Shown in pieces: positions 25,347 to 33,653 of a stretch of DNA of 64,000 nucleotides. This DNA is from CAWJLS01 sp963843755 (GTDB lineage Bacteria; Acidobacteriota; Thermoanaerobaculia; Multivoradales; DATKCC01). Within the stretch, counting starts at the first letter, position 1. Each line of letters opens with the position of its first letter. The DNA lies in contig CAWJLS010000002.1 of the NCBI GenBank assembly GCA_963843755.1, positions 558,001-622,000 of the forward strand. The letters run 5' to 3'. A model generated the notes under the pieces. That model did no database searches. It saw only the letters and a list, made by a program, of their open reading frames with translations, and was not told the DNA's origin. Made by a program: the position numbers and the translations under genes.

Positions 25347-28300
25347 TCAGGAGTCGGGGTCGATCGCGAAGGAGAAGGTGTGCTCGTCGACCGGCGCCGA
25401 CGTGAGCCCGTCGCCCGCACCGGTCTCGCCGCCGTCGCCGTCCAAGCGCGCGATCTCGAGCGCCAGGGTCTCACGGGCGATCCAGTCGCGGTGGGCGTCG
25501 ATCGCCGTCTCCAGCGCGTCGTCGGCCCGGTAGCGGACCCGGATGCGGTCGGCGTAGTCGAGGTCCGCGTCCTTGCGCGCCGTCTGGATGCGGTTGACCA
25601 CCTCCCGCGCCAGCCCCTCGGCGACGAGCGCCGGGGTGAGCTCGGTGTCGAGGGCGACCAGCAGCTCCCGGTCGCCCTGGGCGGCGATCCCTTCGCGCTC
25701 GTCGAGCCGCACCTCGAGCTCCTCGGCCGACAGCTCCACCGCCTCGCCGCCGACGTCGAGGGTGACCTTGCCGTCGGCCTCGAGCGCCTCGGCCAGCCGG
25801 TCGCCGTCGGCCTCGCGGAGCGCCGCGGCGACCTCCTTCATCCGCTTGCCGAAGCGGGGGCCGGTCTTCGGGTAGTGGGGCTTGACCTCGTGACGGACGT
25901 AGTCGGAGCGTTCCGCCGCCCAGTCGATCCGGTGGACGTTGAGCTCGTCGGCCACCAGCGCTTCGTAGGGTGCGAGCAGCTCCGGCAGGTCGGCCTCGGC
26001 CGCCACCAGGGTGACCGCGGCCAGCGGCTGCCGGGTCTTGAGCCCGTGAGTGTTTCGGGCGGCGTGGCCCAGGCGAACGATCCGCTGGGCCGCCGCCATC
26101 GCCCGTTCGAGGGCCGGCTCCCGGCGCTCGGGGGAGGCCTGGGGCCAGCTCTCGAGGTGCACGCTTTCGGCGGCCTCACCTGTCTGGCCGACCTCCAGCC
26201 GGTCGTGCAGCTCCTCGGCGACGAACGGTGTGAACGGCGCGGTCAGCCGCGCGACCGTCGTCAGCACCTCGTAGAGGGTCTGGTAGGCGGACTCCTTGGC
26301 TGCCCCGGCCTGCTCCGCGCTGGTTCCCGCGGGAGCCTCCGACCAGAAGCGGTCGCGCGAGCGGCGGATGTACCAGTTGGTCAGGTCGTCGACGAACGCC
26401 TCGAGCACACGGGCCGCGTCGACGATCCGGTAGCCGTCCAGGTGGCCGGTCACCCCGTCGATCACCCGGTCGAGCCGGAGCAGGACCCAGCGGTCGAGGG
26501 CCGGCCGCTCGGCGAACGGGATCGGCGCCGCCGTGCCCGGGCGCCAGCCGTCCAGGTTGGCGTAGATGGTGAAGAACGACAGGGCGTTCCAGAGCGGGAT
26601 GAGGTAGTTCTGGGCCGACTCGCGCACCAGCCGCTCGCCGAAGCGCGAGGTCAGCTCCGGGTTCGCGATGCACAGGTACCAGCGGAGCGCATCGGCGCCG
26701 GTCTTGGCGATCACCGCCATCGGCTCGAGCACGTTGCCCAGGCGCTTCGACATCTTGCGCCCGTCCTCGTCGTTGATGTGGCCGAGGACGATGCAGTTCT
26801 TGTAGGCGACCGAGTCGAACAGCAGCCCTCCCAGGGCGTGGAGCGTGTAGAACCAGCCGCGGGTCTGGTCGACCCCTTCGGCGATGAGGTCGGCCGGGAA
26901 CTGCTGCTCGAACAGATCCTCGTTCTCGAACGGGTAGTGGTGCTGGGCGTAGGGCATGGAGCCCGAGTCGAACCAGGCGTCGATCACCTCGTCGACCCGC
27001 CGGAAGGTGCCGCCGCTCGAATCGGCCGCGTCGGCTGCGTCGGTCGTGGCGGCGCACGCCTCGCAGGCCCAGGTCATCTCGTCGATGTACGGCCGGTGGG
27101 GGTTGAGCTGCTCCGGGTCGTAGGGGTCCTCCGGCAGCGGCCGGCCGGCGAGCTCGAACAGCCGCTCGTACGAGCCGGGCACGACCGTCTTGCCGCAGGC
27201 GTCGCACTCCCACACCGGCAGCGGCGTGCCCCAGTAGCGCCGGCGGGACAGCGCCCAGTCGACCATGTTCTCCAGCCAGTTGCCGAAGCGCCCCTCCCCG
27301 ACGTGCTCGGGATGCCAGCCGATGGTCCGGTTGAGCTCGATCAGGCGCTCCTTCTTCCGGGTCGTGTTCACGAACCAGCTCTCGGTGGCGAAGTAGAGGA
27401 GCGGCCGGTCGCAGCGCCAGCAGAACGGGTAGTTGTGGCGGTAGCGCTCGGTGTGGAGGAGGAAGCCGCGCTCCTTGAGATCCCGGATGATCGCCGGGTC
27501 CGCCGCCTTGAAGTCGGTGCCGGTGAACGGTGCCAGCCCGGGCAGGTCGGTGACCTGGCCCTCGTCGTCGATCGTCCGCAGCAGGGGCAGGCCGTACTTG
27601 AGCCCGGTCTTGTAGTCGTCCTCGCCGAAGCGGGGCGCCGTGTGGACCAGGCCGGTGCCCTCGTCGGCGGTGACGTAGTCGCCGGTCACCACCAGGAAGC
27701 CGCTCTCGTCGTCCGGCCCGTCGTAGGTTTCGCCGCGGGCGTCGAGCTCCTCCTTCCACCCGTCGAGCGACACCCGGTAGGGGCGGTCGTAGCGCAGGCC
27801 TTCGAGCTCCGCGCCCCGGATGCGGGCGACCGGCTCGAGCTCGCGCAGGTCGAGGCGCTTGCGTTTGCCGTCCTCCTTCCCATCCTGGACGTCGTCCTTG
27901 ACGTCGAGGGGGACCGGCTGGGCGATGTCGTCGCCGAAGAGCAGAAAGCGCTCCGGGTCCCGGGGGTCGGCGACCACCCGGTAGACCAGGTCCGGGTGGA
28001 CGGCCAGGCCGACGTGGGCGAGGACCGTCCAGGGGGTGGTGGTCCAGGCGACCAGGCGCAGGCCGCCGGGGGTGGACCACGCGCCGCCGTCGGCCGTCTG
28101 GAGGGTCTGGCCTTCCCGGACCGGGAAGAGCACCCAGATCGACGGGTCGTCGACGTCCTTGTAGTTCTGGGCGACCTCGTGGCTCGACAGCGTCGTGCCG
28201 CAGCGGGCGCAGTAGGGCTGGATCTTGTAGCCCTTCGACAGCAGGTTCTGCTCGTGGAGCTGGGACAGGGCCCACCAGACCGACTCGATGTACTTGTTGG

Positions 28301-28766
28301 TGAAGGTGAAGTAGGCGTGGTCCAGGTCGGTCCAGTAGCCGAGGCGCTCGGTCATGGCGCGCCACTCGCGCTCGTAGGTGCGCACGCTCTCGAGGCACGC
28401 CCGGTTGAACTCGGCGATGCCGTACTTCTCGATCTCCTCCTTGCCCGAGAAGCCGAGGCGCTTCTCGACCTCGATCTCCACGGGGAGCCCGTGGGTGTCC
28501 CAGCCGGCCTTGCGGGCCACGTGGTAGCCCTGCATGGTCCGGAACCGGGGGAAGAGGTCCTTGGTCACCCGGGACGGGACGTGTCCGACGTGGGGCACGT
28601 TGTTGGCGGTCGGCGGGCCTTCGTAGAGGACGAACTCGCCCCGCGGGGCGGGCTGGGCCATGGACTTCTCGAAGATCTCGCCTTCGGCCCAGCGCTTGAG
28701 GATCTTCTTCTCGAGCTCGGGGAAGGGGTAGCCGGTCGGGACGTCTGGGAAGCGTGATTCGCTCAT
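25347..28766 (-). CDS. ileS: Isoleucyl-tRNA synthetase, eukaryote-like type
   Basis: The enzyme charges tRNA-Ile. The 1139-residue class I synthetase has a HIGH variant (PPTANNVPHVGH near residue 48), WDTHGLPVEIEVEKRLG, the editing-domain region, and KMSKR in place of KMSKS (DGRKMSKRLGN near 670). The long C-terminal anticodon region and KMSKR resemble the second, eukaryote-like IleS type often linked to mupirocin tolerance; that link is inference. ATG 28766 gives the normal N-terminus (MSESRFPDV). Phosphomannomutase follows. Confidence 0.95.
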   Translation of the reverse strand: MSESRFPDVPTGYPFPELEKKILKRWAEGEIFEKSMAQPAPRGEFVLYEGPPTANNVPHVGHVPSRVTKDLFPRFRTMQGYHVARKAGWDTHGLPVEIEVEKRLGFSGKEEIEKYGIAEFNRACLESVRTYEREWRAMTERLGYWTDLDHAYFTFTNKYIESVWWALSQLHEQNLLSKGYKIQPYCARCGTTLSSHEVAQNYKDVDDPSIWVLFPVREGQTLQTADGGAWSTPGGLRLVAWTTTPWTVLAHVGLAVHPDLVYRVVADPRDPERFLLFGDDIAQPVPLDVKDDVQDGKEDGKRKRLDLRELEPVARIRGAELEGLRYDRPYRVSLDGWKEELDARGETYDGPDDESGFLVVTGDYVTADEGTGLVHTAPRFGEDDYKTGLKYGLPLLRTIDDEGQVTDLPGLAPFTGTDFKAADPAIIRDLKERGFLLHTERYRHNYPFCWRCDRPLLYFATESWFVNTTRKKERLIELNRTIGWHPEHVGEGRFGNWLENMVDWALSRRRYWGTPLPVWECDACGKTVVPGSYERLFELAGRPLPEDPYDPEQLNPHRPYIDEMTWACEACAATTDAADAADSSGGTFRRVDEVIDAWFDSGSMPYAQHHYPFENEDLFEQQFPADLIAEGVDQTRGWFYTLHALGGLLFDSVAYKNCIVLGHINDEDGRKMSKRLGNVLEPMAVIAKTGADALRWYLCIANPELTSRFGERLVRESAQNYLIPLWNALSFFTIYANLDGWRPGTAAPIPFAERPALDRWVLLRLDRVIDGVTGHLDGYRIVDAARVLEAFVDDLTNWYIRRSRDRFWSEAPAGTSAEQAGAAKESAYQTLYEVLTTVARLTAPFTPFVAEELHDRLEVGQTGEAAESVHLESWPQASPERREPALERAMAAAQRIVRLGHAARNTHGLKTRQPLAAVTLVAAEADLPELLAPYEALVADELNVHRIDWAAERSDYVRHEVKPHYPKTGPRFGKRMKEVAAALREADGDRLAEALEADGKVTLDVGGEAVELSAEELEVRLDEREGIAAQGDRELLVALDTELTPALVAEGLAREVVNRIQTARKDADLDYADRIRVRYRADDALETAIDAHRDWIARETLALEIARLDGDGGETGAGDGLTSAPVDEHTFSFAIDPDS

Positions 28767-28942
28767 GGAGTCGGTCTGAGTCGGTGATCGGTGCCGGTGG
28801 TCGGAGCCGGGGCGCGGGGCGGATGCGGGACGAAAGGGCGTGAGGCACGCTGCCCCGGGGAAAGCGTATTGTACCCGGCCCCCTCGGCGCGTCGACAGGG
28901 CGGCGAGCGCGGAGGCGGTCACGGCGGCAGGGGGTCTGCCGG

Positions 28943-29103
28943 GAGCGGGCCGGAAGGCCTGTCCTCCGGGACGGCGGCCGAGCTGGACGGCTGGGAGATC
29001 AACGGCCGCCTCGGTTCGGGGCGCGCCGGACCTGGCAGTCCGCTCACACGCTCAGGAGAGCGCGCCCCTCAACGCCCTCCGGACCAGGCCTTCCGACCCG
29101 CTC
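28943..29103 (+). repeat. SR1 structured repeat, copy A
   Basis: Outer arms GAGCGGGCCGGAAGGCC and GGCCTTCCGACCCGCTC pair. The inner 8-bp stem GGCGGCCG/CGGCCGCC begins exactly 30 nt into the element and closes a 22-nt loop beginning AGCTGGACGGCTGGG. A third stem GGCGCGC/GCGCGCC follows. The element is 161 bp long. Confidence 0.8.
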
Positions 29104-29167
29104 CACTGCCGGAACGCTCGTCTCCCCCCGCCCCGAACGACGAGAGGTCGAGGAGACCTTCCGCGGG

Positions 29168-29210
29168 CGGTGGAGTCCCGTTTCCTCCGCGAGAGGAAGA
29201 GGGACCGAGG
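29168..29210 (+). repeat. Degenerate SR2 hairpin following SR1 copy A
   Basis: TGGAGTCCCGTTTCCTC followed by GAGGAAGAGGGACCGAGG aligns loosely with the SR2 core and keeps a TTCCTC/GAGGAA stem. It has the same order and orientation relative to SR1 as at the two other sites. Confidence 0.4.
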
Positions 29211-29559
29211 AAGCCGAGCGGATCTCGAGCACGCTCGCTCCCGCAGGTCCTTCCATGGAGTACAACCGAATCCAATTCCCGCGATCTCTGACGACAGGCG
29301 TCCAGCCGGAGTCTGCATGATCCGGCGACCGCGAGTCGCGATTTCGCCCGATCTCGGGCGTGCTCGCTCTTGGCTCCTTGCTCTTCGCCAAGCTGCCCCG
29401 GTTTCACGCACACTCGCGATTCTCGCCACGTCGTCTCACGAAGGGTACAAGGTCTTTGGGGCCTTTCGACTGGAGCCCTCGAGACGGCAGGCTCCTCCTC
29501 CTACCCGTCAGCAGCACTTGGCGGTTGGGGACGCAAGAACCGGCAGACGATCCGTGGAG

Positions 29560-29718
29560 GAGCGGGTGGGGAGGCGAGGGAGAGGGCGTCGAGGGACGCG
29601 CCCGCGAGGTCGCCTGAGCAGCCATCGAGGCCCGGCGCGGCCCGAGCCGAGCCGCGCGTTGATCACCCAACCGTCCAGTTCGCGCGGCGTCCCGGAGCCC
29701 TCGCCTCCCCGCCCGCTC
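29560..29718 (-). repeat. SR1 structured repeat, copy C
   Basis: Read on the minus strand, arms GAGCGGGCGGGGAGGC and GCCTCCCCACCCGCTC pair. The inner stem GCCGCGCG/CGCGCGGC begins 30 nt in and closes a 22-nt loop beginning AACTGGACGGTTGGG and ending GATCAA. The element is 159 bp long. Confidence 0.8.
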
Positions 29719-29774
29719 CCGGCGAGCCCCCCGCCCTAGCCTTCGGCCATCCTGTGAAGCTCTCGCCCATCCTG

Positions 29775-29780
29775 TAAGGT
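29775..29780 (+). promoter_or_regulatory. -10 box of rlmH
   Basis: TAAGGT ends 9 nt before ATG 29790 and no Shine-Dalgarno sequence lies between; leaderless arrangement. Confidence 0.4.
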
Positions 29781-29789
29781 ACCCCCCTC

Positions 29790-30266
29790 ATGGCCCGGGA
29801 GTACCTCATCGTGTGGGCCGGGCGGCACCGGCGGGACGTCTGGGAGTCGCTCTGCGCCGACTACCGGCAGCGCATGGAGCGCTGGGTGCCGGTGCGCGAG
29901 CTCGCGGTCAAGGTCAAGCCGACCGGCGACGAACGCTCCCGCCTGGCGGCGGAAGGGGAAGCCCTCCTCGCCGCCCTGCCCGACCCGTGCTGGCTCGTCG
30001 CCCTCGACCGCCGCGGCAACGAGCTCTCCACCCTGGATCTGGCCGCCCGCCTCGCCAAGGTCCGCCGCCAGTGGCCGCACCCGGTCGCCTTCGTCATCGG
30101 CTCCGACCTCGGCCTCGACCGCACGGTCCTCGACGCGGCGCGCCTCCGGCTCTCGCTCTCCAAGCTCACGCTTCCCCACGAGCTGGCCCGCCTGCTTCTC
30201 CACGAGCAGCTCTACCGGGTTCTTTCCATCGACGCGGGAATCAAGTACCATCGGCAACCAATTTGA
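29790..30266 (+). CDS. rlmH: 23S rRNA pseudouridine-1915 N3-methyltransferase
   Basis: RlmH is a small SPOUT methyltransferase acting on helix 69 of 23S rRNA. The 158-residue product has LVALDRRGNELSTLDLA, the SAM-binding FVIGSDLGLD in the place of the usual GGxxG loop, and the C-terminal LSLSKLTLPHELARLLLHEQLYR...YHR signature. Length is typical. The ATG is preceded by TAAGGT at 9 nt. It is followed after 54 bp by a DksA-like gene. Confidence 0.93.
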   Translation: MAREYLIVWAGRHRRDVWESLCADYRQRMERWVPVRELAVKVKPTGDERSRLAAEGEALLAALPDPCWLVALDRRGNELSTLDLAARLAKVRRQWPHPVAFVIGSDLGLDRTVLDAARLRLSLSKLTLPHELARLLLHEQLYRVLSIDAGIKYHRQPI

Positions 30267-30320
30267 CGGCCTCCCACTGTTTAGGCCTTTGCTGCTGACC
30301 TGAGAAAAGGAGACCACACC

Positions 30321-30731
30321 GTGGCGAGCAACGGAAACGGGCGAACCACCGGGGACATCCTGAAGCCGAAAGAAGTCGAGACGCTCCGCGAGCGCCTCCT
30401 CGAGGAGAAGCAGCGGATCCTGGACATGTACCAGCAGGACATCAAGGCGGGGCAGGAGTCCACCGACTACGGCACCGAGGATCTGGTCGACCAGGCCAAC
30501 GCCGCCTGGAACCGGGAGTTCAACTTCGCCCTGTCGGACGGCGAGCGCAAGCAGCTCCTGCTGATCGACGCGGCCCTCCAGCGCATGGAGGAGAAGACCT
30601 ACGGCTTCTGCCTCCACTCGGGCGAGCCGATCGCCTACCCGCGTCTCCACGCCGTGCCGTGGGCGCGCTACACCGTCGACGTTCAGGAGAAGATCGAGAA
30701 GGGCATCCTCGAGCCCGAAGAGGAGATCTGA
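30321..30731 (+). CDS. TraR/DksA-type protein with degenerate zinc finger
   Basis: The 136-residue product has an N-terminal coiled coil (residues 15-50, RERLLEEKQRILDMY), the conserved SDGERKQLLLIDAALQRMEEKTYG helix and PWARYTVDVQEKIE tail of the DksA family. Only one Cys of the usual four remains (YGFCLHSGE; the second pair is replaced by YTVDVQ), so zinc binding by that site is unlikely. DksA family members bind RNA polymerase in the secondary channel. GTG start has AAGGAG 10 nt upstream. holA follows after 2 bp. Confidence 0.85.
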   Translation: MASNGNGRTTGDILKPKEVETLRERLLEEKQRILDMYQQDIKAGQESTDYGTEDLVDQANAAWNREFNFALSDGERKQLLLIDAALQRMEEKTYGFCLHSGEPIAYPRLHAVPWARYTVDVQEKIEKGILEPEEEI

Positions 30732-30733
30732 CG

Positions 30734-32200
30734 CTGGCCCGTTCGCTCGACAAGCCGCTCGAGGCTCTGCTCGAGCGCGCGCGGACGGGCGACCCTTCCC
30801 CCGTGTACGTGGTCGAGGGCGACCGCGTGCTCGCCGAGCCCGCAGCCACCCGCGTCGCCCAGACCCTGGCCGAGCGCGCCGGCTGCTCGGTCGAGACCCA
30901 CGTTCGTCCCGCCCGCCTCTCCCCGATCCTGGGCGACCTGCGCACCTTCGCCCTGTTCGCCTCCGCCAAGGTGGTCCTGGTCGTCGAGACCGGGGCCCTG
31001 GCCGACCGGAGCGCCGCCGCCGCGTTCGTCGACGAGGCGGTGGAGGTGGTGCCGCTCGGCGACCGGGCGGAGGCGTCGGAGCTTTCCCCCGGCGAGCGCC
31101 GCGGGGCGCTGGCCCTGCTCCAGGCGGTCCGCCTGTTCGAGGTCGATCCCCTGGTGGGCGACCCGGAGCAGATCCTCGGCGACCTGCCCGACTGGGTGTT
31201 CGAGGGCGCTCGCAAGGGAGGGCGCAAGCGGGGCAAGAAGAAGGTGGAGAGCCTGCGCCAGGATCTCGCGGCTCTTCTGGCCGGCGCGCGCGCGGCCGGC
31301 CTCCACGGGTTCGGCGAGGACGAGGTCTCGGAGCTCGCCGCGGTGGTGCGCGACGGCCTCCCCCCCGGCCACACCCTGGTGCTGGCCGAGACGTCGGTGG
31401 CCAAGGACCATCCGCTGGTCGCGCCGCTCGAGGAGCGCAAGGCCTTGCTGCGGGTCGGCCGGGTGGAGGCGGACCGGCGGGGGTGGAGCGGCCTCGACGA
31501 GCTCTCCGACGAGCTCGCCCGGCAGACCGGGGTCCGGGCCGAGCCGGCGGCGCTCGCCGAGCTCGCCCGGCGGACGCTGCGCAAGGAGGGGGACGGCCGG
31601 GGGCGGGGTGGCGACGGGGCGGCGTCGGCCACTACCGACCGCTTCGCCGCCGAGTACCGCAAGCTCGCCAACCTCGCCCACGGCGAGGGGAGCGACACGA
31701 TCGACCGGGAGATGGTGGCCGAGGCGGTCGAGGACCGGGGGCAGGAGGACGTCTTCGCGATCCTCGACGCGGTCTCCGCCGGGCGTCCGGCCGAGGCGCT
31801 CGACCGGCTGGGGCGGTATCTCGCGTCGTCGTCCGACGCCCTGGCGGCGCGGCTCTCGTTCTTCGCCCTGTTCGCCGGCTACTGCCGCAACCTGGTGGCG
31901 GTGCGCGGCATGATGGAGGTGGCCGGGGTGCGCCCCGGGGAGCGCAACTACGGCCGGTTCAAGGCCTCCCTGGCGCCCCGGCTCCAGGGCGAGCTGGCCG
32001 GCGCCAAGAGCCCGGCCGCCGGCATTCACCCGTTCCCGCTCCACAAGGCGTACCAGATGGTGCCGCGGATGCCGGCGGAGCTGTTGGCGCGCCTGCCCTG
32101 GCGGGTGCTGGAGACGGAGCTCGCCCTCAAGGGGCAGAGCGGGCGGCCGGACGCGGCGCTGGCGGAGCTGATCGCCGAGGTCGCGGGGGCTGTGCGGTAG
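30734..32200 (+). CDS. holA: DNA polymerase III subunit delta
   Basis: HolA is the clamp-loader subunit that opens the beta sliding clamp. The product (about 488 residues) has the N-terminal PVYVVEGDRVLAEPAA segment and, in the C-terminal third, the typical DVFAILDAVSAGRPAEALDRLGRYL and FKASLAPRLQ...YQMVPRMPAELL regions. No ATG, GTG or TTG lies at a suitable place after the DksA-like stop, so a CTG at 30734 with GAGGAG upstream is proposed; the start is uncertain. It is longer than E. coli HolA, with a charged insertion near residues 155-175. Confidence 0.85.
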   Translation: MARSLDKPLEALLERARTGDPSPVYVVEGDRVLAEPAATRVAQTLAERAGCSVETHVRPARLSPILGDLRTFALFASAKVVLVVETGALADRSAAAAFVDEAVEVVPLGDRAEASELSPGERRGALALLQAVRLFEVDPLVGDPEQILGDLPDWVFEGARKGGRKRGKKKVESLRQDLAALLAGARAAGLHGFGEDEVSELAAVVRDGLPPGHTLVLAETSVAKDHPLVAPLEERKALLRVGRVEADRRGWSGLDELSDELARQTGVRAEPAALAELARRTLRKEGDGRGRGGDGAASATTDRFAAEYRKLANLAHGEGSDTIDREMVAEAVEDRGQEDVFAILDAVSAGRPAEALDRLGRYLASSSDALAARLSFFALFAGYCRNLVAVRGMMEVAGVRPGERNYGRFKASLAPRLQGELAGAKSPAAGIHPFPLHKAYQMVPRMPAELLARLPWRVLETELALKGQSGRPDAALAELIAEVAGAVR

Positions 32201-32240
32201 CGGGGGACGGGGGGTCTGTCGCGAGCGGGAGGTCTGCCGG

Positions 32241-32400
32241 GAGCGGGCCGGGAGGCCCCGCTTCCGGGACGGCGCACGAACTGGACGGTTGGGGGCTCAT
32301 CGTGCGCCTCGGCTCGGAGCGCGCCGGGCCAGGCTGCCCGCTCGAAGGCCTTCGCGGGCACGCTCCTCGACGCCCTTCAGCGGGGCCTCCCGACCCGCTC
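32241..32400 (+). repeat. SR1 structured repeat, copy B
   Basis: 21-nt outer arms (GAGCGGGCCGGGAGGCC... and ...GGCCTCCCGACCCGCTC) pair at 20 of 21 positions. The inner stem GGCGCACG/CGTGCGCC begins 30 nt in and closes a 22-nt loop beginning AACTGGACGGTTGGG and ending CTCAT. A third stem GCCCGC/GCGGGC follows. The element is 160 bp long. Confidence 0.85.
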
Positions 32401-32491
32401 CGTCCGCGCACCGTTCGCCTTCCCCCGCTCCGGATCACGAGGCGGGGGGGAGAGGAGCTGTCGACACAGCCAGGGGCGTCTATGAGCAGAT

Positions 32492-32559
32492 CGGGTGGGG
32501 GCGTCCCTTCCTCCCCTGGAGGGAGGGGAAGGGATCGAGGGATGGTGGGGGTGATCCAG
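32492..32559 (+). repeat. SR2 hairpin repeat core
   Basis: This 68-bp core differs at a single position from the core at 40885-40952. It contains CCCTTCCTCCCC facing GGGAGGGGAAGGG, a GC-rich hairpin, then GATCGAGGGATGG and GGGGGTGATCC. Confidence 0.8.
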
Positions 32560-32631
32560 AGGATGATCAAGGTTGATCGGGACTCAATGAACCACACCAC
32601 CGCGTGTTCACTCGACGCGGCTTAGCCTTGT

Positions 32632-32776
32632 CCCCGTCCCCTTGCGGGATCCCGGAAGGGAACGAGGGATGGTAGGGGTGATCCGGCCGATGCCTCTCAG
32701 GCGGAGGAAGGGTCGCAACCCCGCCGAGAGGTGGACCGCAAGGAAGGAAATCTGGGCGGAGTGTCTCCGAGCCGAG
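32632..32776 (+). repeat. Diverged SR2 repeat with 3' extension
   Basis: From GAGGGATGGTAGGGGTGATCC onward (with the middle GATGCCTCTCAGGCGGAGG and AAGGAAGGAAATCTGG) it matches the 3' part of the repeat at 40885-41042. The 5' hairpin part is diverged. The mutM promoter directly follows. Confidence 0.65.
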
Positions 32777-32803
32777 GCGTCGGCTTGAAAGCCATCGTTA
32801 CCG

Positions 32804-32809
32804 TACAAT
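32804..32809 (+). promoter_or_regulatory. -10 box of mutM
   Basis: TACAAT ends 9 nt before ATG 32819 with a pyrimidine-rich spacer and no Shine-Dalgarno sequence; leaderless arrangement. Confidence 0.5.
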
Positions 32810-32818
32810 TCTTCCTTC

Positions 32819-33643
32819 ATGCCTGAGCTACCCGAGGTAGAGGTCCTGCGGCGGAGTCTGGAGCCGCACCTGGTGGGGGAGACGATCCGGCGGGTGGAGG
32901 TGCGCAGTCCGGCGCTCCGGGAGCCGCTGGACGGGGCGACGCTCGAGGAGCGGTTGACCGGGCGGCGGGTGGAGCGGCTCGGGCGGCGGGCGAAGTACTT
33001 GCTGGTCGAGGTGACGGGGGGCTCGACCCTGGCGGTCCACCTGGGGATGAGCGGCCGGCTGACCCTCGCTCCGCCCGAGGCGCCTCTCGAGCCCCACGAG
33101 CACCTGGCCTTCCACCTCGCGGACGGCCGGCGCCTCCGGCTGCGCGACCCCCGGCGCTTCGGCAACGTGTTCGTCCTGCCGACGGCCGACCTGCCCGGGG
33201 ACCGCCATTTCGTCCATCTCGGGATCGAGCCTCTCTCCGGGGAGCTCACCGGCGAGCGGCTCCACGCGCTCGCCGCCGGCCGGCGCGGGCCGGTCAAGTC
33301 GTTCCTCATGGATGCCCGCCTGGTGGTCGGCGTGGGCAACATCTACGCCTCCGAGGCGCTCTACCGCGCCGGGGTCCATCCGGCCCGCTCGGTGGCCCGG
33401 ATCTCGCAAGGTCGTTGGGAGCGGCTGGCCGGGACGGTGGTCTCTGTCCTGTCGGACGCCATCACCGAAGGGGGGACGACCTTGAACGATTTCCGCAACG
33501 GCGACGGAGAGAGCGGCTACTTCCAGGTGTCGCTGGCGGTCTACGGCCGCGAGGGCGAGCCGTGTCCGGCCTGTGGCACACCGATCCGGCGCATCGTGCA
33601 GTCCAACCGCGGCACGTTCTACTGCCCCCGTTGCCAGAGATGA
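32819..33643 (+). CDS. mutM: Formamidopyrimidine-DNA glycosylase
   Basis: MutM excises 8-oxoguanine and other oxidised purines. The 274-residue product begins PELPEVEVLRR (Pro and Glu at the catalytic N-terminus after Met removal), has the beta-elimination Lys in GRRAKYLLV near residue 57, the helix-two-turn-helix GVGNIYASEALYRAGVHP near 175, and a C-terminal zinc finger (CPACG and YCPRC). Length is standard. A HAD gene follows after 10 bp. Confidence 0.96.
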   Translation: MPELPEVEVLRRSLEPHLVGETIRRVEVRSPALREPLDGATLEERLTGRRVERLGRRAKYLLVEVTGGSTLAVHLGMSGRLTLAPPEAPLEPHEHLAFHLADGRRLRLRDPRRFGNVFVLPTADLPGDRHFVHLGIEPLSGELTGERLHALAAGRRGPVKSFLMDARLVVGVGNIYASEALYRAGVHPARSVARISQGRWERLAGTVVSVLSDAITEGGTTLNDFRNGDGESGYFQVSLAVYGREGEPCPACGTPIRRIVQSNRGTFYCPRCQR

Positions 33644-33653
33644 CGGGGCTGCG

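Larger units (their letters stand above)
28767..29789. other. 1-kb intergenic region with two SR1 structured repeats
   Basis: No credible gene is seen on either strand between the divergent ileS and rlmH. It holds SR1 copies in opposite orientation at 28943-29103 and 29560-29718 and a degenerate SR2 hairpin at 29168. I see no recognisable structure from about 29215 to 29555. Confidence 0.7.
32201..32818. other. 618-bp intergenic region with SR1 and two SR2 repeats
   Basis: No gene is credible here. SR1 copy B (32241-32400), an SR2 core (32492-32559) and a diverged SR2 (32632-32776) fill most of it, then the mutM promoter. Confidence 0.75.

Noticed and set aside
24387..28757. 1456-codon plus-strand frame opposite ileS and phosphomannomutase
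   Set aside because: It covers two well-recognised minus-strand genes and contains only repetitive Arg/Ala/Gly/Val sequence with no domain.
28767..29789. Possible tRNA or small genes in the 1-kb ileS-rlmH gap
   Set aside because: No T-loop or anticodon stem pattern is present, and all open frames show shadow-like composition; the structured repeats explain the conserved parts.
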